Assembly: GCF_014837145.1 (NCBI RefSeq)
Contig: NZ_JACYFS010000003.1
Coordinates: 1 to 64,000, forward strand
DNA from: Chryseobacterium caseinilyticum
GTDB lineage: Bacteria > Bacteroidota > Bacteroidia > Flavobacteriales > Weeksellaceae
Reading direction: 5' to 3'
DNA length: 64,000 nt
Every line of letters begins with the position of its first letter. The first letter of the stretch is position 1. This document shows, in pieces, positions 1-6,429 of this stretch. Below the pieces are notes generated by a model. It was not told the DNA's origin and made no database searches. It was given only the letters and a program-made list of their open reading frames with translations. A program made the translations under genes and the position numbers.

Positions 1-66
<66 letters not shown>

Positions 67-214
67 ATGTTTGTCTGACTCACTCAAAGTTTCTTATATA
101 CGCTTTAGTTTTTCCTTAATTTTGGTTGTTATATCTATTTTTCAATGATCTCTTTTCTTCCGCTTTTTAACTAAGACTACTTTTCTGTCAGTTTCGTCTC
201 CGTATTTGCGAGTG

Positions 215-246
215 CAAAAGTAATAAGTTATTTTCAATTGACCAAA
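215..246 (-). promoter_or_regulatory. rRNA promoter, proximal
   Basis: On the minus strand a -33 TTTG (246-243) is followed by 20 bases and the -7 box TACTTTTG (222-215), an exact fit to the Bacteroidota consensus TTTG-N19-21-TAnnTTTG. It would start transcription near base 208 and give a leader of about 140 bases before 16S rRNA. Confidence 0.8.
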
Positions 247-342
247 TGTTTTCGAAGAAAATTTTAAAGTTTTTTGATGACCTTAATTTTTCTTATTTAC
301 ATTCTCTCAATCAACTCCTGCGCTTCCCCTTAATTGGGTCTG

Positions 343-373
343 CAAATATACAACTGTTTTTTATTCTTGCAAA
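343..373 (-). promoter_or_regulatory. rRNA promoter, middle
   Basis: Minus strand: -33 TTTG (373-370), 19-base spacer, -7 box TATATTTG (350-343). Same orientation and consensus as the promoters on either side, so it forms the second of three tandem rRNA promoters. Confidence 0.7.
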
Positions 374-454
374 TTTTTCAGTGTTATTTTTTCTGAAGTT
401 TCTTTCTTATCTTTATCCTCCTGCGCCACTTACTTCCTCTCGTTTTCAGTGGTG

Positions 455-486
455 CAAAAGTAGAAACTTTTACATTCCCCACCAAA
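455..486 (-). promoter_or_regulatory. rRNA promoter, distal
   Basis: Minus strand: -33 TTTG (486-483), 20-base spacer, -7 box TACTTTTG (462-455). Its box sequences and spacer length are the same as in the proximal promoter 240 bases downstream, which suggests a duplicated promoter unit. Confidence 0.78.
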
Positions 487-553
487 CTTTTATTCATATT
501 TATTTAACATAATTAAGCAACAGCCTGATTGTGTGGAGAGAAAATATGTTGGA

Positions 554-578
554 GGGTTGGAGGGTTGGAGGGTGCGGG
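554..578 (+). other. Putative G-quadruplex motif upstream of the rRNA promoters
   Basis: Four GGG runs (554-556, 562-564, 570-572, 576-578) are separated by loops of 5, 5 and 3 bases (TTGGA, TTGGA, TGC), which meets the canonical G3N1-7 rule. It is a tandem GGGTTGGA repeat in otherwise AT-rich DNA, about 70 bases upstream of the distal rRNA promoter and on the strand opposite to the rRNA sequence. Confidence 0.5.
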
Positions 579-943
579 TGAGATTTGAAATTTGATGTTT
601 GAGATTTGAGATTCGAGATTCGGGATGTGAGGTGCGAGGTGAAATGCATGAGGATTGTGAGTTGGGGAATGCGCGGCGCAAGGACGGGATGTGGAGCGAT
701 GTGCGAGATGTATGGGGTTAAATGCCGTACGGTGGGAGTTTGGAAAGAATCATTGTGCGTATTAACGTGTTATTTTCTGCAGGCTGGTTGGGTGAATTGA
801 GCTGGTTGAATATGTATTGTTGGGAATTTTTGAGCATCAGTGTTTATTTTGTAAGGCTTTTCGGTGAAAATGACTGCGCATTGTATGATTTGAAAATATA
901 CAATTTGAGTTTTCAGATCGCTTTTGTGGATCTTTTTAAGATG

Positions 944-1060
944 GCACTCCTACGGAGTGCGGTTATTTTTGGAATGGTGGTTTCTACACAGATGGCACTC
1001 CTACGGAGTGCGGCGGCGTTGGTTGTCGCTTTTGCTACACAGATTTTACTCCTCCGGAGT
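944..1060. repeat. Three regularly spaced REP-like palindromes
   Basis: Two identical copies of GCACTCCTACGGAGTGC (944-960 and 995-1011) and a shorter variant ACTCCTCCGGAGT (1048-1060) follow each other with a period of about 51 bases. Each is a 5-7 bp perfect stem with a 3-base loop. The last two are preceded by CTACACAGAT, so the whole ~51-base unit was amplified. This looks like a repetitive extragenic palindrome cluster; no RAYT-type transposase gene is in the window. Confidence 0.75.
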
Positions 1061-1596
1061 ATGCCTGATGGTTCTTAGTTGCTTTGGCAGGCATTCGGGG
1101 ACTATGGGGATTGAATGCCTTGTTCTGAAGTGGAGGGTTTTTGCGGATCGAGAGGATTTAAAATTTGATGTCTGAAAATTTGGGATACGGATTGCGGAGT
1201 TTGGATGTGGCATTTGGGCATGGGCTGGACGACAGTATCAACGGTGAATGCTCTGGATGCAGAATTCTGAAACAGGCAGACTGTTACATGAGAGCAGAAG
1301 GGTTTTTGAGAGTTTTATTTTGATGAAGTTTATATTTCTATTGTACGTAAGGTTAACTTTTGCAAAGGAGTAACCACCCCCGTCTAAAATCTGCGATTTT
1401 TGACATCCCCTCCAGAGGATGGGAATGGTTCAACGGGGTATTGGAAATAAAGGAAGTTTGGTTTTTTACTGCTGACCGGACTGAAAATGTAGTGAGGATT
1501 GATGTTTGAAACTTTTGAATTGAAGTTTTGGCTTTCCGATTATAGTTTTTGTTGCTTTCTATAATGAGATTATTGTAGATTAATTGCTTTTGGTGA

Positions 1597-1624
1597 TTGC
1601 TCATTACTTATTGCTCATTACTTA
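1597..1624. repeat. Tandem 14-mer TTGCTCATTACTTA x2
   Basis: Two exact copies of TTGCTCATTACTTA (1597-1610, 1611-1624). Its reverse complement resembles the ATGAGTA repeat at 1764-1798, so the two lie as inverted flanks about 35 and 7 bases outside the structured element at 1661-1757. Confidence 0.7.
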
Positions 1625-1660
1625 TCAAAATTCAACAGTTCTTAAAAAGCGGAATCGTTA

Positions 1661-1757
1661 CTAGCCCAGATGGCAGCGACATCCTTTTTTGTGGCGGACG
1701 TAGCGGAGTGGAGACCGGCACAAAAAAGATACAGCGGACAGCGGGTTCCCGGCTCCT
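1661..1757 (+). ncRNA. Structured ~95-nt element, copy 1 (Flavo-1-like candidate)
   Basis: One of three related copies in the first 6.1 kb. Shared blocks are TAGCCC-GAT-GCAG-G, an ATCCTTTTTT arm pairing with AAAAAAGAT, the matched internal-loop sequences GCAGCGA and ACAGCGGA, then AGCGGG and GCTCCTNAAAANATG. Here the apical arm is a different long GC-rich hairpin (GTGGCGGACG...GCCGGCAC) although the shared blocks are kept, which argues for selection on structure. It may belong to the described Flavo-1 RNA motif of Flavobacteria; that link is from memory and unchecked. No promoter is obvious. Confidence 0.5.
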
Positions 1758-1763
1758 GAAAAG

Positions 1764-1798
1764 ATGAGCAATGAGTAATGAGTAATGAGTAATGAGTA
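1764..1798. repeat. Heptamer repeat ATGAGYA x5
   Basis: ATGAGCA followed by four exact ATGAGTA units (1764-1770, 1771-1777, 1778-1784, 1785-1791, 1792-1798). Non-coding simple repeat next to the structured element. Confidence 0.8.
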
Positions 1799-1927
1799 AT
1801 AAAAATGGTATGATAACTTATGAAAGTGCAGCGAGAAAGTTGGAGTGTATTTGAGAGTGGGGAAAGGAAGTGAAGATTGAAAGATTAAGAACTACAATCA
1901 ACGAGACAATCACATCAGATATGAAAA

Positions 1928-1957
1928 AAAAAGAGACTGAAAATTCAGTCTCTTTTT
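1928..1957 (-). terminator. Rho-independent terminator of the NlpC/P60 gene
   Basis: Perfect stem AAAAAGAGACTGA / TCAGTCTCTTTTT with loop AAAT, bounded by A and T runs, so it can work in both directions. It lies 20 bases past the stop of the minus-strand gene at 1978. Confidence 0.85.
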
Positions 1958-1977
1958 AAATATCAATTATTTAAGTT

Positions 1978-2691
1978 TTAAAAATTTTGCAGAGATGCCT
2001 GTGACTCTAATTTTGCTGTTGCATTATAGCTGTCTCCGTTTTCGTTGATCACTCTTTTGGCAAATCTGAATTTCGGACCCCAATATGAATCACTTAGTGA
2101 GGAAACCATCACTCCTCTGGATGTTGCGGCGTGTATAAATTTAATATCGCCATCTTCTGAAATGCTTTCTACAATTCCTACATGAGAAATTCTTCTGCCG
2201 TGTGAAAAGAAAACCAAATCTCCTTTCTGTAATTCTGTTCTGTCTATCGACTCCCCTTCCTGTGCCTGTGAAGCTGCTACTCTTGGTAACGTAAGACTTG
2301 CTGCTGCACCGAAAACTGATAATACAAATGCCGAACAGTCGATTCCGTTTCTTGTTGTACCGCCGTATCTGTAAGGCGTTCCCAAATAAGTTTCCGCTTC
2401 TGCAAGGATATTGTCGATTACCTTATTATACTTGATGGCCTTGGCAATTTCAGAATTCTTTAATTTGTTTTTTGCGTTGGATAACGCTACTGTTTTTTCA
2501 GATACAAAAGAGCTGATTAGCTGCTTTTTATCCATTTCCAACCTTTTGCTCTCAACTGCCGCATAATTGGCATCTGATTTGTTGTCCTTAATATAGGTTG
2601 TTGGTTTTGAAACTACATAGTTAGTAACACATGACTGTAAACTTACAGTAGAAATCAGCATCACTAAATACAACAAAACTTTTTTCTTCAT
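1978..2691 (-). CDS. NlpC/P60 family cell-wall peptidase, lipoprotein
   Basis: A 237-residue C40-family peptidase that would cut peptide bonds in peptidoglycan stem peptides at the cell envelope. A signal sequence ends in a lipobox LQSC (Cys21), so the protein should be lipid-anchored. After a linker of about 75 residues the NlpC/P60 domain starts near residue 98 with LGTPYRYGG; the catalytic set is Cys119 (DCSAF), His170 (SHVGIV) and His187 (HAATSRG). All three are present, so it is probably active. A -7 box TACTTTTG lies 50 bases upstream. Single-gene unit with its own terminator. The family is clear; the exact bond cleaved is not. Confidence 0.92.
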   Translation of the reverse strand: MKKKVLLYLVMLISTVSLQSCVTNYVVSKPTTYIKDNKSDANYAAVESKRLEMDKKQLISSFVSEKTVALSNAKNKLKNSEIAKAIKYNKVIDNILAEAETYLGTPYRYGGTTRNGIDCSAFVLSVFGAAASLTLPRVAASQAQEGESIDRTELQKGDLVFFSHGRRISHVGIVESISEDGDIKFIHAATSRGVMVSSLSDSYWGPKFRFAKRVINENGDSYNATAKLESQASLQNF

Positions 2692-2740
2692 AGATAAATT
2701 ATTTCCGTGTTAAACGTTGTCTTTTATTTTTAAAGCGTTA

Positions 2741-2748
2741 CAAAAGTA
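2741..2748 (-). promoter_or_regulatory. -7 box of the NlpC/P60 gene
   Basis: Minus-strand TACTTTTG matches TAnnTTTG and would start transcription near 2734, about 43 bases before the ATG. No clear -33 TTG is found at the usual distance. Confidence 0.5.
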
Positions 2749-2805
2749 TCGATTCACATCAAAAACCTGTCGAATCTCATACTTTGAAAGACTGCATTTA
2801 ACACA

Positions 2806-2882
2806 CTTTAACATAATTATTAACAATGTTAAAGCAATTAAAACCGCAAACGCCCATAAACGGACGTTGTGCGGTTTTTTTT
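2806..2882 (+). terminator. Two hairpins ending in a T run, no obvious client gene
   Basis: A perfect 9-bp stem CTTTAACAT / ATGTTAAAG (2806-2814, 2826-2834) is followed by AAACCGCAAACG / CGTTGTGCGGTTT with eight T's on the plus strand. It reads as a plus-strand rho-independent terminator, but no plus-strand gene precedes it. It may end a small RNA, act as a weak leftward terminator, or be a relic. Nothing else was seen in 2749-3065. Confidence 0.5.
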
Positions 2883-3065
2883 ATTAAGGTTTTTTAACAA
2901 ATTGAAACGGTTGTTTAAGTGAAATCGTTTCAAATATTATTTACACCACTCATTATCAATAAATTACGCTAATCTGACGGATTTCTTAATTCATCCTTAT
3001 ATATACTATGAAAAATAAATCATTATAACTGCATTATTGCCTAAAAAAATTCAGTGAATTCTATT

Positions 3066-3100
3066 AAAAAGGAGACTTATCTCGTCTCCTTCTTTTTTTT
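3066..3100 (-). terminator. Bidirectional terminator over the TPR gene stop
   Basis: Stem AAGGAGAC / GTCTCCTT with a 7-base loop. The TAA stop of the minus-strand TPR gene sits inside the loop, and the arms are flanked by A and T runs. Confidence 0.8.
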
Positions 3101-3586
3101 AGATTTCTTCGGCATTTTAGATTTGATGAATTTCTTTCGGCTTTTCATAAAATCTAAACTTTGTGGCGTGAAGCAAAACTTCTCCGCTTCGGTTAAAAAT
3201 TTTAATGCATTCGGAAGACTTCCTCTCATCTCAGATAACAAAGCTCTGTAAAACCATAAAGTCGATCTGTCAATTCCTTTGATTTTTAAAGAATAGTTGA
3301 TCAGTTTTTCTGCTTCCTGAAAATTTTCGTTGTCCAAAAGACATTTAATGTAGTATTTTGGCGTATTCAGATTGGTCACATCACACTGCATTGCTTCCTC
3401 GAAATAGAGTTTTGCTTTTTCATAATCATCAAGCATTTCGCTGTAGATTCTTCCCATCAGACAAAGCGAATCTGCATCTTCAGGGTCGTAGGAAAGTGCA
3501 TAATTCAGCGCTTCCAGACAATCCGGCAAGCTGTATGGATAATTATCCAGCGCTTCAAAATAATATTTACTTTTAGTTAAGGTCAT
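3077..3586 (-). CDS. TPR-repeat protein
   Basis: A 169-residue cytoplasmic protein with no signal peptide, built of helical tetratricopeptide-type repeats: residues about 37-70 (PEDADSLCLMGRIYSEM...AKLYFEEA) and two weaker repeats from 75 to 145. It ends in a lysine-rich tail (KSKMPKKSKKKKETR) that could bind nucleic acid. Its start overlaps the end of prfH by 14 bases, so the two are translationally coupled, and it is the last gene before the terminator. The coupling suggests a job beside the release factor, such as an adaptor on ribosomes, but that is inference; TPRs only show protein binding. Confidence 0.8.
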   Translation of the reverse strand: MTLTKSKYYFEALDNYPYSLPDCLEALNYALSYDPEDADSLCLMGRIYSEMLDDYEKAKLYFEEAMQCDVTNLNTPKYYIKCLLDNENFQEAEKLINYSLKIKGIDRSTLWFYRALLSEMRGSLPNALKFLTEAEKFCFTPQSLDFMKSRKKFIKSKMPKKSKKKKETR

Positions 3587-4271
3587 TTCTGTAATTTTTT
3601 AATTCATTTTTCAGTTGATTCCTCTCTTTTTTGAAAGATTTCTCCTGATGATTCTTTTTAAAATCGCTTCCCGAAAATGTCCGAATCGGATTTCCTCTTT
3701 GAACATTCAGATGATTGTTCCACGTTTCCTGCATTTGTTTTTCCAGTTGCTGAATGTGAAATTCCATTACTTTTTCTTTTAATCTGATGATTGAAATTTT
3801 CTTGTTTTCCAGTTGCGAACGGGAATCCTGCACGAAAACACTCTGTCCGGTTTTCGGATAAGTCGCCCGAACGGCAGTTTCCACTTTATTCACGTTTTGT
3901 CCGCCACTTCCCTGACTTCTCATCGTCTGAAACTGAATTTCTTTTTCATTAAATTCAATTTTCTCCAAATCTTCCAGTTCAAAAATCCCGATAAACCAGT
4001 TGCTTCTTTTATGGAATTTTCTGAACACGCTTTTGCCAATCCAAAGAATGCTTCCGAGCCAGTTTTTCAGAAATTCATTAGCTTCTTTTCCTTTTAAAAC
4101 TAAAGTCGCAGATTTCAAAGTCAGGTTTTCATCACCATTTTCACGGTGAATGATTTCGTAACCGATTTTATTTTGTTTTGCTTCCTCAAGAAAGACCTCC
4201 AGAACTTTGGCAACTACCCACTGACATTCCAAAGGTCCTCTTCCCGAGGTGATTTGTATTATTTTGTCCAT
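3573..4271 (-). CDS. prfH: Peptide chain release factor H (PrfH)
   Basis: A 232-residue class I release-factor homologue with the catalytic GGQ motif at 123-125 (MRSQGSGGQNVNKV) for hydrolysis of peptidyl-tRNA in the ribosomal A site. At this length it lacks the full stop-codon-reading domain of RF1/RF2, as is known for PrfH, which is reported to rescue ribosomes whose 16S decoding centre has been cut and whose usual partner is an RtcB RNA ligase. The first gene upstream on the same strand is rtcB (211-base gap), supporting the assignment. The N-terminus (MDKIIQITSGRGPLECQW) matches the family and fixes the ATG at 4271. The structured element at 4278-4371 ends 6 bases before that ATG. Confidence 0.93.
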   Translation of the reverse strand: MDKIIQITSGRGPLECQWVVAKVLEVFLEEAKQNKIGYEIIHRENGDENLTLKSATLVLKGKEANEFLKNWLGSILWIGKSVFRKFHKRSNWFIGIFELEDLEKIEFNEKEIQFQTMRSQGSGGQNVNKVETAVRATYPKTGQSVFVQDSRSQLENKKISIIRLKEKVMEFHIQQLEKQMQETWNNHLNVQRGNPIRTFSGSDFKKNHQEKSFKKERNQLKNELKNYRNDLN

Positions 4272-4277
4272 TTTTTT

Positions 4278-4371
4278 AGGAGCTTAATCCCGCTTTCCGC
4301 TGTATCTTTTTTTGCCCTCGCTTTTTTCAAGCCCTTGCAAAAAAAAGGATGCCGCTGCAATCGGGGCTATT
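4278..4371 (-). ncRNA. Structured ~95-nt element, copy 2, in the rtcB-prfH gap
   Basis: Read on the minus strand it has the same blocks as the copy at 6003-6097, including the loop arm GGGCTTGAAAAAAGCGAGGG. Predicted pairs are AGCCCCG with CGGG...GCT at the base, and ATCCTTTTTTTTGC with GCAAAAAAAGAT above, enclosing the facing GCAGCGGC and ACAGCGGA. It has the same orientation as rtcB and prfH, so in a joint transcript it would be the prfH leader. Its conserved end CTCCTAAAAAAATG supplies the prfH start codon. It is either a cis-regulatory RNA or a dispersed repeat that landed here. Confidence 0.55.
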
Positions 4372-4436
4372 GTTTTTCTCCTTTGTATTACTATTGTTAT
4401 AAATTATGTAATGATTTTTGAAAGAATTAAAATGCA

Positions 4437-4456
4437 GGTATTTGACATCAAATACC
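4437..4456. other. Perfect 9-bp hairpin downstream of rtcB
   Basis: GGTATTTGA and TCAAATACC pair around a 2-base loop. Four T's follow at a distance on the minus strand, so it may be a weak terminator or processing site between rtcB and the prfH leader. Confidence 0.4.
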
Positions 4457-4482
4457 CAACATCCCGCATCCAACATTAATCA

Positions 4483-5874
4483 TTATTTATCCATCCTCAC
4501 AATTCGGGGTTGGAAAGTTCCGAGAATATCGACCAGTTCACTTTGAGCGTTCATTACTTCATTGATGTCTTTGTACGCCATCGGTGCTTCTTCCGCATTT
4601 CCGCCCATCAAGGTGACATTTTTGAGTTTTACTTCTTTCTTAATGTCATTTTGAGTAAAACGGTTTCTGCATTCTCCTCTCGAAAAAGCCCGTCCCGCTC
4701 CGTGTGAAGCCGAGTTCAGCGAATCCGGATTTCCTTTTCCACGAACGATGAAACCTTTTGCCGTCATCGAACCGGGAATCATACCCAACTCGTTTTCGTT
4801 GGCTGGAGTTGCGCCTTTTCTGTGAACAATCACCTCTTTTCCATTGTGAATTTCTTTCCACGCGAAGTTGTGATGGTTTTCGATTCTGGCTTTCACTCTT
4901 CCGCCGACCGCTTTCACCAGTCTTCTGTGAATATCGTCGTGACAGGCTGAAGCATAATCTCCTGCGAGATTCATCGCCGTCCAGTATTCCAATCCGAGGT
5001 GCGTGTTCAAATCCAGCCAGGCGAAGTTTTGTGCTTCTTTCGGTAACGGACACTGTTCGGTCGCCACTCTCGAATAATACTGAGCGATTTCCGCTCCCAA
5101 ACCACGCGAACCGCTGTGTGAAAGGATTCCGAGGTATTTTCCATTTGGAAGATTGATTTGTTCATCTTCTTCCGTAATTTCCACTTCACCGAATTCCACA
5201 AAGTGATTTCCGCCGCCGGAGCTTCCCATTTGTTTGATGGCTTTTCCTTTTAATCTTCTCAAAATCGGAATTAAATCAAACGTATCTCTGTCGAAAATCT
5301 CGTGATCGACGTGAGATTTGTGCGTTTCGTACATCTCGAATTTGGTGTGTTCGGCAAGCGCTTTTTCATATTTATCTTTGGCGCCGTCGAGATATGAAAT
5401 TGGCGTATCCAAAATACTGAGCGACATTCTGCATCCGATATCCATCCCGACTCCGTAAGGGATTACCGCATTTTCTACCGCAAGAACGCCACCTATTGGA
5501 AGTCCGTAACCGCTGTGTGCATCAGGCATCAAAGCGCCTTGTGTTGCAATTGGCAGTTTCAGTGCAGTGTACAATTGGTTTTTTGCTTCATCTGAAATAT
5601 CATTTCCGAAAATCTGGAAAGACGCCCGGTTGGTGTTGAGCATTCTTTTCTCGGTTTTCTTGGATGAAAGCAAAGCTTCTGCAATTTGTCCGAAGGTTAA
5701 ATCTTTCTCGAAGTTCTCCGGATTTTGGTGGATTTCCTTGAGAAGAGATTTTACATAATGAATATTTTTGGTTGCAAAATTTCTCTTCATCACTTCCAAT
5801 GCGATGTTGACGCTCTGGTTGTTTGGATAGCCTAATTTTAATATATCTTTTCCTTTTAATTTTAAATTTCCCAT
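4483..5874 (-). CDS. rtcB: RNA-splicing ligase RtcB
   Basis: A 463-residue GTP- and Mn2+-dependent ligase that joins a 2',3'-cyclic phosphate or 3'-phosphate end to a 5'-OH RNA end. Metal and guanylylation sites are visible in order: GVGMDIGCRM with Asp145 and Cys148, GGGNHFVEF (221-229), SHSGSRGLG (His253), HHNFAWKE (about 334), and the nucleophile His391 in SHGAGRAFSR. With PrfH downstream it fits the RtcB-PrfH pair shown elsewhere to mend ribosomes nicked in 16S rRNA, a job often given to a specialised RtcB paralogue. No archease gene is near. The core motifs are complete, so it should be active. Confidence 0.95.
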   Translation of the reverse strand: MGNLKLKGKDILKLGYPNNQSVNIALEVMKRNFATKNIHYVKSLLKEIHQNPENFEKDLTFGQIAEALLSSKKTEKRMLNTNRASFQIFGNDISDEAKNQLYTALKLPIATQGALMPDAHSGYGLPIGGVLAVENAVIPYGVGMDIGCRMSLSILDTPISYLDGAKDKYEKALAEHTKFEMYETHKSHVDHEIFDRDTFDLIPILRRLKGKAIKQMGSSGGGNHFVEFGEVEITEEDEQINLPNGKYLGILSHSGSRGLGAEIAQYYSRVATEQCPLPKEAQNFAWLDLNTHLGLEYWTAMNLAGDYASACHDDIHRRLVKAVGGRVKARIENHHNFAWKEIHNGKEVIVHRKGATPANENELGMIPGSMTAKGFIVRGKGNPDSLNSASHGAGRAFSRGECRNRFTQNDIKKEVKLKNVTLMGGNAEEAPMAYKDINEVMNAQSELVDILGTFQPRIVRMDK

Positions 5875-6002
5875 TTTTATATAATTGATGAATGATGAGA
5901 GATCATTGATTTTCTCTCATTGAATTTTTTCAACTAGATTTTTAGTTGATTTTTTGTTGTCACAATATTTTTATGACAAATGTTGATTTGGAGTTGAAAT
6001 CC

Positions 6003-6097
6003 CTAGCCCCGATTGCAGTGGAAATCCTTTTTTTGCGTTGGCTTGAAAAAAGCGAGGGCAAAAAAGATTGCAACGGAAAGCGGGAAATAGCTCCTAA
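6003..6097 (+). ncRNA. Structured ~95-nt element, copy 3, upstream of rtcB
   Basis: TAGCCCCGATTGCAGTGG ... GATTGCAACGGAAAGCGGG ... AGCTCCTAAAAAAATG, closely matching copy 2 but on the plus strand, so it faces away from rtcB. Changes between copies in the paired arms partly compensate. It lies 130 bases outside the rtcB start; together copies 2 and 3 bracket rtcB as inverted repeats about 1.7 kb apart. Confidence 0.55.
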
Positions 6098-6147
6098 AAA
6101 AATGATTTCGGGGAAACGTTTTAAGTTTGAAATATTGCGCAATAAAA

Positions 6148-6177
6148 AACCCGAAATCTTACGACTCCGGGTTTTGA
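6148..6177 (-). terminator. Terminator of the small transcription unit
   Basis: Stem AAAACCCG / CGGGTTTT with a 14-base loop, followed on the minus strand by more T's. It closes the short unit that starts at the promoter 6319-6347. Confidence 0.75.
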
Positions 6178-6197
6178 TATTTCATTATACTGTTGTT

Positions 6198-6275
6198 CTA
6201 AGAATGTACCAAACCACGAAGCCCCGCCTTTGCAAAAGGCAATCCTACTGTTGAATGTAAGTTGAATCTGAACAT
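6198..6275 (-). CDS. Candidate 25-residue small protein or small RNA
   Basis: Between a good promoter (6319-6347) and a terminator (6148-6177) the only notable frame is ATG...TAG of 25 codons, reading MFRFNLHSTVGL, then PFAKAGLRGLVHS. It is short, with basic and hydrophobic residues mixed, and has no Shine-Dalgarno sequence, as is normal here. The unit would be about 165 nt long, so a small RNA is equally possible. Function is not recognised. The precise promoter-terminator framing is the main support. Confidence 0.35.
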   Translation of the reverse strand: MFRFNLHSTVGLPFAKAGLRGLVHS

Positions 6276-6318
6276 TGCTTCGTTGTTTTTTAAAATGGTT
6301 AAACTTGATTTTCAGATG

Positions 6319-6347
6319 CAAAGATATTATTTTTTTTGAAATTCAAA
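6319..6347 (-). promoter_or_regulatory. Promoter of the small transcription unit
   Basis: Minus strand: -33 TTTG (6347-6344), 17-base spacer, -7 box TATCTTTG (6326-6319) followed by CATC. Start expected near 6312. Confidence 0.65.
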
Positions 6348-6401
6348 ATAAAATTTTAATTTTTTTTCACGTTAACATGATTTCCATGTAGTACAAAATG
6401 T

Positions 6402-6409
6402 TATATTTG
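6402..6409 (+). promoter_or_regulatory. -7 box of the lipoprotein-ABC operon
   Basis: TATATTTG fits the consensus and lies 20 bases before the ATG at 6430, giving a short leader of about 14 bases. The -33 region is weak. Confidence 0.55.
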
Positions 6410-6429
6410 TTTCCTTAACTCAAACATTT

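Larger units (their letters stand above)
579..1927. other. Gene-free, repeat-rich intergenic stretch
   Basis: No open frame here looks like a protein. The DNA holds decayed purine-rich repeats such as variants of GAGATTTGAGATTCG (about 580-640), three REP-like palindromes (944-1060), a CCACCCCCGTC...CCCCTCCAGAGGATGGG segment with G/C tracts (about 1373-1425), 14-mer and 7-mer tandem repeats, and one copy of a structured element (1661-1757). It separates the rRNA operon from the first protein gene. Confidence 0.7.

Noticed and set aside
67..214. boxA-type antitermination signal in the rRNA leader
   Set aside because: GATCATTGAAAAATA and GAAACTTTGAG resemble such signals loosely, but I cannot tell them apart from chance.
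246..512. 88-codon frame over the rRNA promoter region
   Set aside because: Lies across the rRNA promoters on the opposite strand; low-complexity Phe/Leu reading of T-rich DNA.
944..1060. CRISPR-like array (regular repeats)
   Set aside because: Only three short palindromes, spacers partly similar to each other, no cas genes; better seen as REP repeats.
606..1175. Overlapping open frames on the plus strand in the repeat region, with a repeated MALLRSA-type peptide
   Set aside because: The repeated peptide is only a reading of the REP palindromes. No promoter, family motif or natural amino-acid make-up.
1373..1446. ACCACCCCCGTC...CCCCTCCAGAGGATGGG segment as an IS end or RNA
   Set aside because: Looks like a dispersed flavobacterial repeat, but only one copy was seen and no clear ends, so it is only named in the intergenic entry.
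4646..5156. Arg- and Ser-rich frames opposite and inside rtcB
   Set aside because: Shadow frames of a well-conserved gene; extreme Arg/Ser content.
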